Source of the DNA: Nonlabens marinus S1-08
Lineage (GTDB): Bacteria; Bacteroidota; Bacteroidia; Flavobacteriales; Flavobacteriaceae
NCBI RefSeq assembly: GCF_000831385.1
Contig: NZ_AP014548.1
Span: 1,789,779 to 1,853,778 of the forward strand
Length of the DNA: 64,000 nucleotides
Direction of reading: 5' to 3'
Both the position numbers and the translations under genes were made by a program. Shown here one piece after another: positions 62,928 through 64,000 of the stretch. The notes beneath the pieces were generated by a model. The model had not been told where the DNA came from and did no database searches. It was given only the letters and a program-made list of their open reading frames with translations. Positions within the stretch are counted from its first letter, which is position 1. Every line of letters begins with the position of its first letter.

Positions 62928-64000
62928 ATGGCATTTAAGCATTCTGGATTAGAGGAAAACCTCAAGAAATACTTCGGTTTTAGTCAGTTTAGAGGACTGC
63001 AGGAAAGCGTAGTTACCTCATTATTAAATAAGGAAGATGTATTTGTGATCATGCCCACCGGCGGTGGCAAGTCCTTATGCTATCAATTACCTGCATTAAT
63101 GCAAGACGGGACGGCGATTATTGTGTCGCCTCTTATTGCGCTAATGAAGAATCAAGTAGATGCCATTCGTGGTATCTCTGATAATGATGGTGTAGCACAC
63201 GTACTTAATAGCAGTCTTACCAAGGGCGAGATCCAGCGCGTCAAAGAAGACATTGAAAACGGAGTGACTAAGCTACTTTATGTAGCGCCCGAGTCCCTGA
63301 CTAAGGAAGAATATGTCGACTTTTTAAAAGATCAGACGATATCCTTTCTAGCAGTCGATGAAGCCCACTGTATTAGTGAATGGGGTCACGACTTTAGACC
63401 GGAATACCGCAATTTGCGTAAGATAATAGATCGCATAGGTGACGATATACCTATTATAGGGCTTACTGCTACTGCGACACCTAAGGTGCAGGAGGATATT
63501 CTCAAGAATCTACAAATTCCTAACGCAACTACTTTTAAAGCGTCCTTTAATAGACCGAACCTTTATTATGAAGTTCGACCTAAAACAGAAACGGTTGATG
63601 CGGACATTACTAGGTTCATCAAACAGAATGAAGGTAAATCTGGGATCGTTTACTGTTTGTCCCGCAAGCGAGTAGAAGAGCTTTCTCAGGTACTTCAAGT
63701 GAACGGGATCAAAGCAGTTCCCTACCATGCAGGGCTGGATGGAAAAACGAGAGCCGCGCATCAAGACATGTTCCTTATGGAAGATGTAGATGTGGTGGTT
63801 GCTACCATAGCTTTTGGAATGGGAATCGATAAACCAGATGTACGGTTTGTAATTCACCATGATATCCCGAAAAGTATTGAATCCTATTATCAAGAAACCG
63901 GTAGAGCCGGTCGCGATGGAGGCGAAGGTCATTGTCTGGCATATTATAGTTATAAGGACATTGAGAAACTAGAAAAATTCATGTCTGGTAAACCTATTGC
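62928..64000 (+). CDS. recQ: ATP-dependent DNA helicase RecQ (5' part)
   Basis: The frame is open from the ATG at 62928 to the window end (357 codons). MAFKHSGLEENLKKYFGFSQ and FRGLQESVV open the protein. Walker A MPTGGGKSLCYQLPAL (about 44-59), SPLIALMKNQVDAI, the DEAH box in FLAVDEAHCISEWGHDFRPE, GLTATATPKVQEDIL, IVYCLSRKRVEEL, VVATIAFGMGIDKPDVRFVI and YYQETGRAGRDG are all RecQ motifs in the right order. The zinc-binding and HRDC parts lie beyond the window. RecQ unwinds recombination and repair intermediates. Confidence 0.96.
   Translation, partial: MAFKHSGLEENLKKYFGFSQFRGLQESVVTSLLNKEDVFVIMPTGGGKSLCYQLPALMQDGTAIIVSPLIALMKNQVDAIRGISDNDGVAHVLNSSLTKGEIQRVKEDIENGVTKLLYVAPESLTKEEYVDFLKDQTISFLAVDEAHCISEWGHDFRPEYRNLRKIIDRIGDDIPIIGLTATATPKVQEDILKNLQIPNATTFKASFNRPNLYYEVRPKTETVDADITRFIKQNEGKSGIVYCLSRKRVEELSQVLQVNGIKAVPYHAGLDGKTRAAHQDMFLMEDVDVVVATIAFGMGIDKPDVRFVIHHDIPKSIESYYQETGRAGRDGGEGHCLAYYSYKDIEKLEKFMSGKPI

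Noticed and set aside
61873-62934. kdsD starting at the ATG at 62934
   Set aside because: The extra N-terminus does not resemble the family, overlaps the recQ start, and precedes the likely promoter.
1-64000. tRNA, rRNA, tmRNA or riboswitch genes
   Set aside because: None could be recognised on reading the intergenic regions; a covariance-model search would be decisive and was not possible.

Overview
The window is a chromosomal piece of a marine-type Flavobacteriaceae bacterium (Bacteroidota), perhaps near Nonlabens or Dokdonia. The evidence is a giant cell-surface protein with a type IX secretion (T9SS) C-terminal domain, a PorV/PorQ-type outer membrane protein, promoters of the TTTG-N19-TAnnTTTG type, a long Bacteroidota-type SecA, and poor Shine-Dalgarno sequences. 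The genus is a guess; the family is well supported.

Layout: (1) 0-0.6 kb, the end of rimO and a tiny membrane protein. (2) 0.6-8.9 kb, a leftward surface operon: a secreted tail-collar-domain protein, a 2246-residue HYR-repeat T9SS adhesin and an outer membrane beta-barrel. (3) 9.4-13.4 kb, a LolD/MacB-type ATPase, a methyltransferase, a small GIY-YIG nuclease surrounded by dyad repeats, and an ABC-F ATPase. (4) 13.7-48 kb, a rightward polysaccharide locus of about 34 kb: OPX exporter, Wzc-like BY-kinase, Wzm/Wzt ABC transporter, three methyltransferases, 17 intact glycosyltransferase-like genes, one broken chimeric gene, neuA-neuB-neuC for a sialic-acid-type sugar, wecB, an acetyltransferase, a Wzy/WaaL-like membrane protein and a WbaP/WcaJ-like initiating transferase. 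(5) 48-48.5 kb, non-coding tandem repeats. (6) 48.5-64 kb, housekeeping envelope and metabolism genes: lnt, a PorV-like gene, pssA, lptB, a PAP2 phosphatase, meaB, secA, a cobalamin adenosyltransferase, tatC, kdsD and the start of recQ.

The polysaccharide genes fit one pathway. The initiating transferase loads a sugar phosphate on undecaprenyl phosphate, glycosyltransferases extend it, NeuC/NeuB/NeuA make a CMP-activated nonulosonate, and the chain is exported by the ABC pair and/or handled by the Wzy/WaaL-like enzyme, with OPX and BY-kinase at the outer end. The block at about 22.3-30 kb is clearly more AT-rich by eye and looks acquired.

The most striking unexplained signal is a perfect palindrome, GCTTTCGCGAAAGC (usually extended to 16-24 bp), in 17 copies. 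Fifteen lie inside reading frames and add the peptides AFAKA, RFRES or LSRKR to unrelated proteins. It is open in all three frames, and in two exported proteins it supplies the signal-peptidase site. A second notable unit is the GIY-YIG gene flanked by inverted TGAACTTGTTTCA-type dyads.
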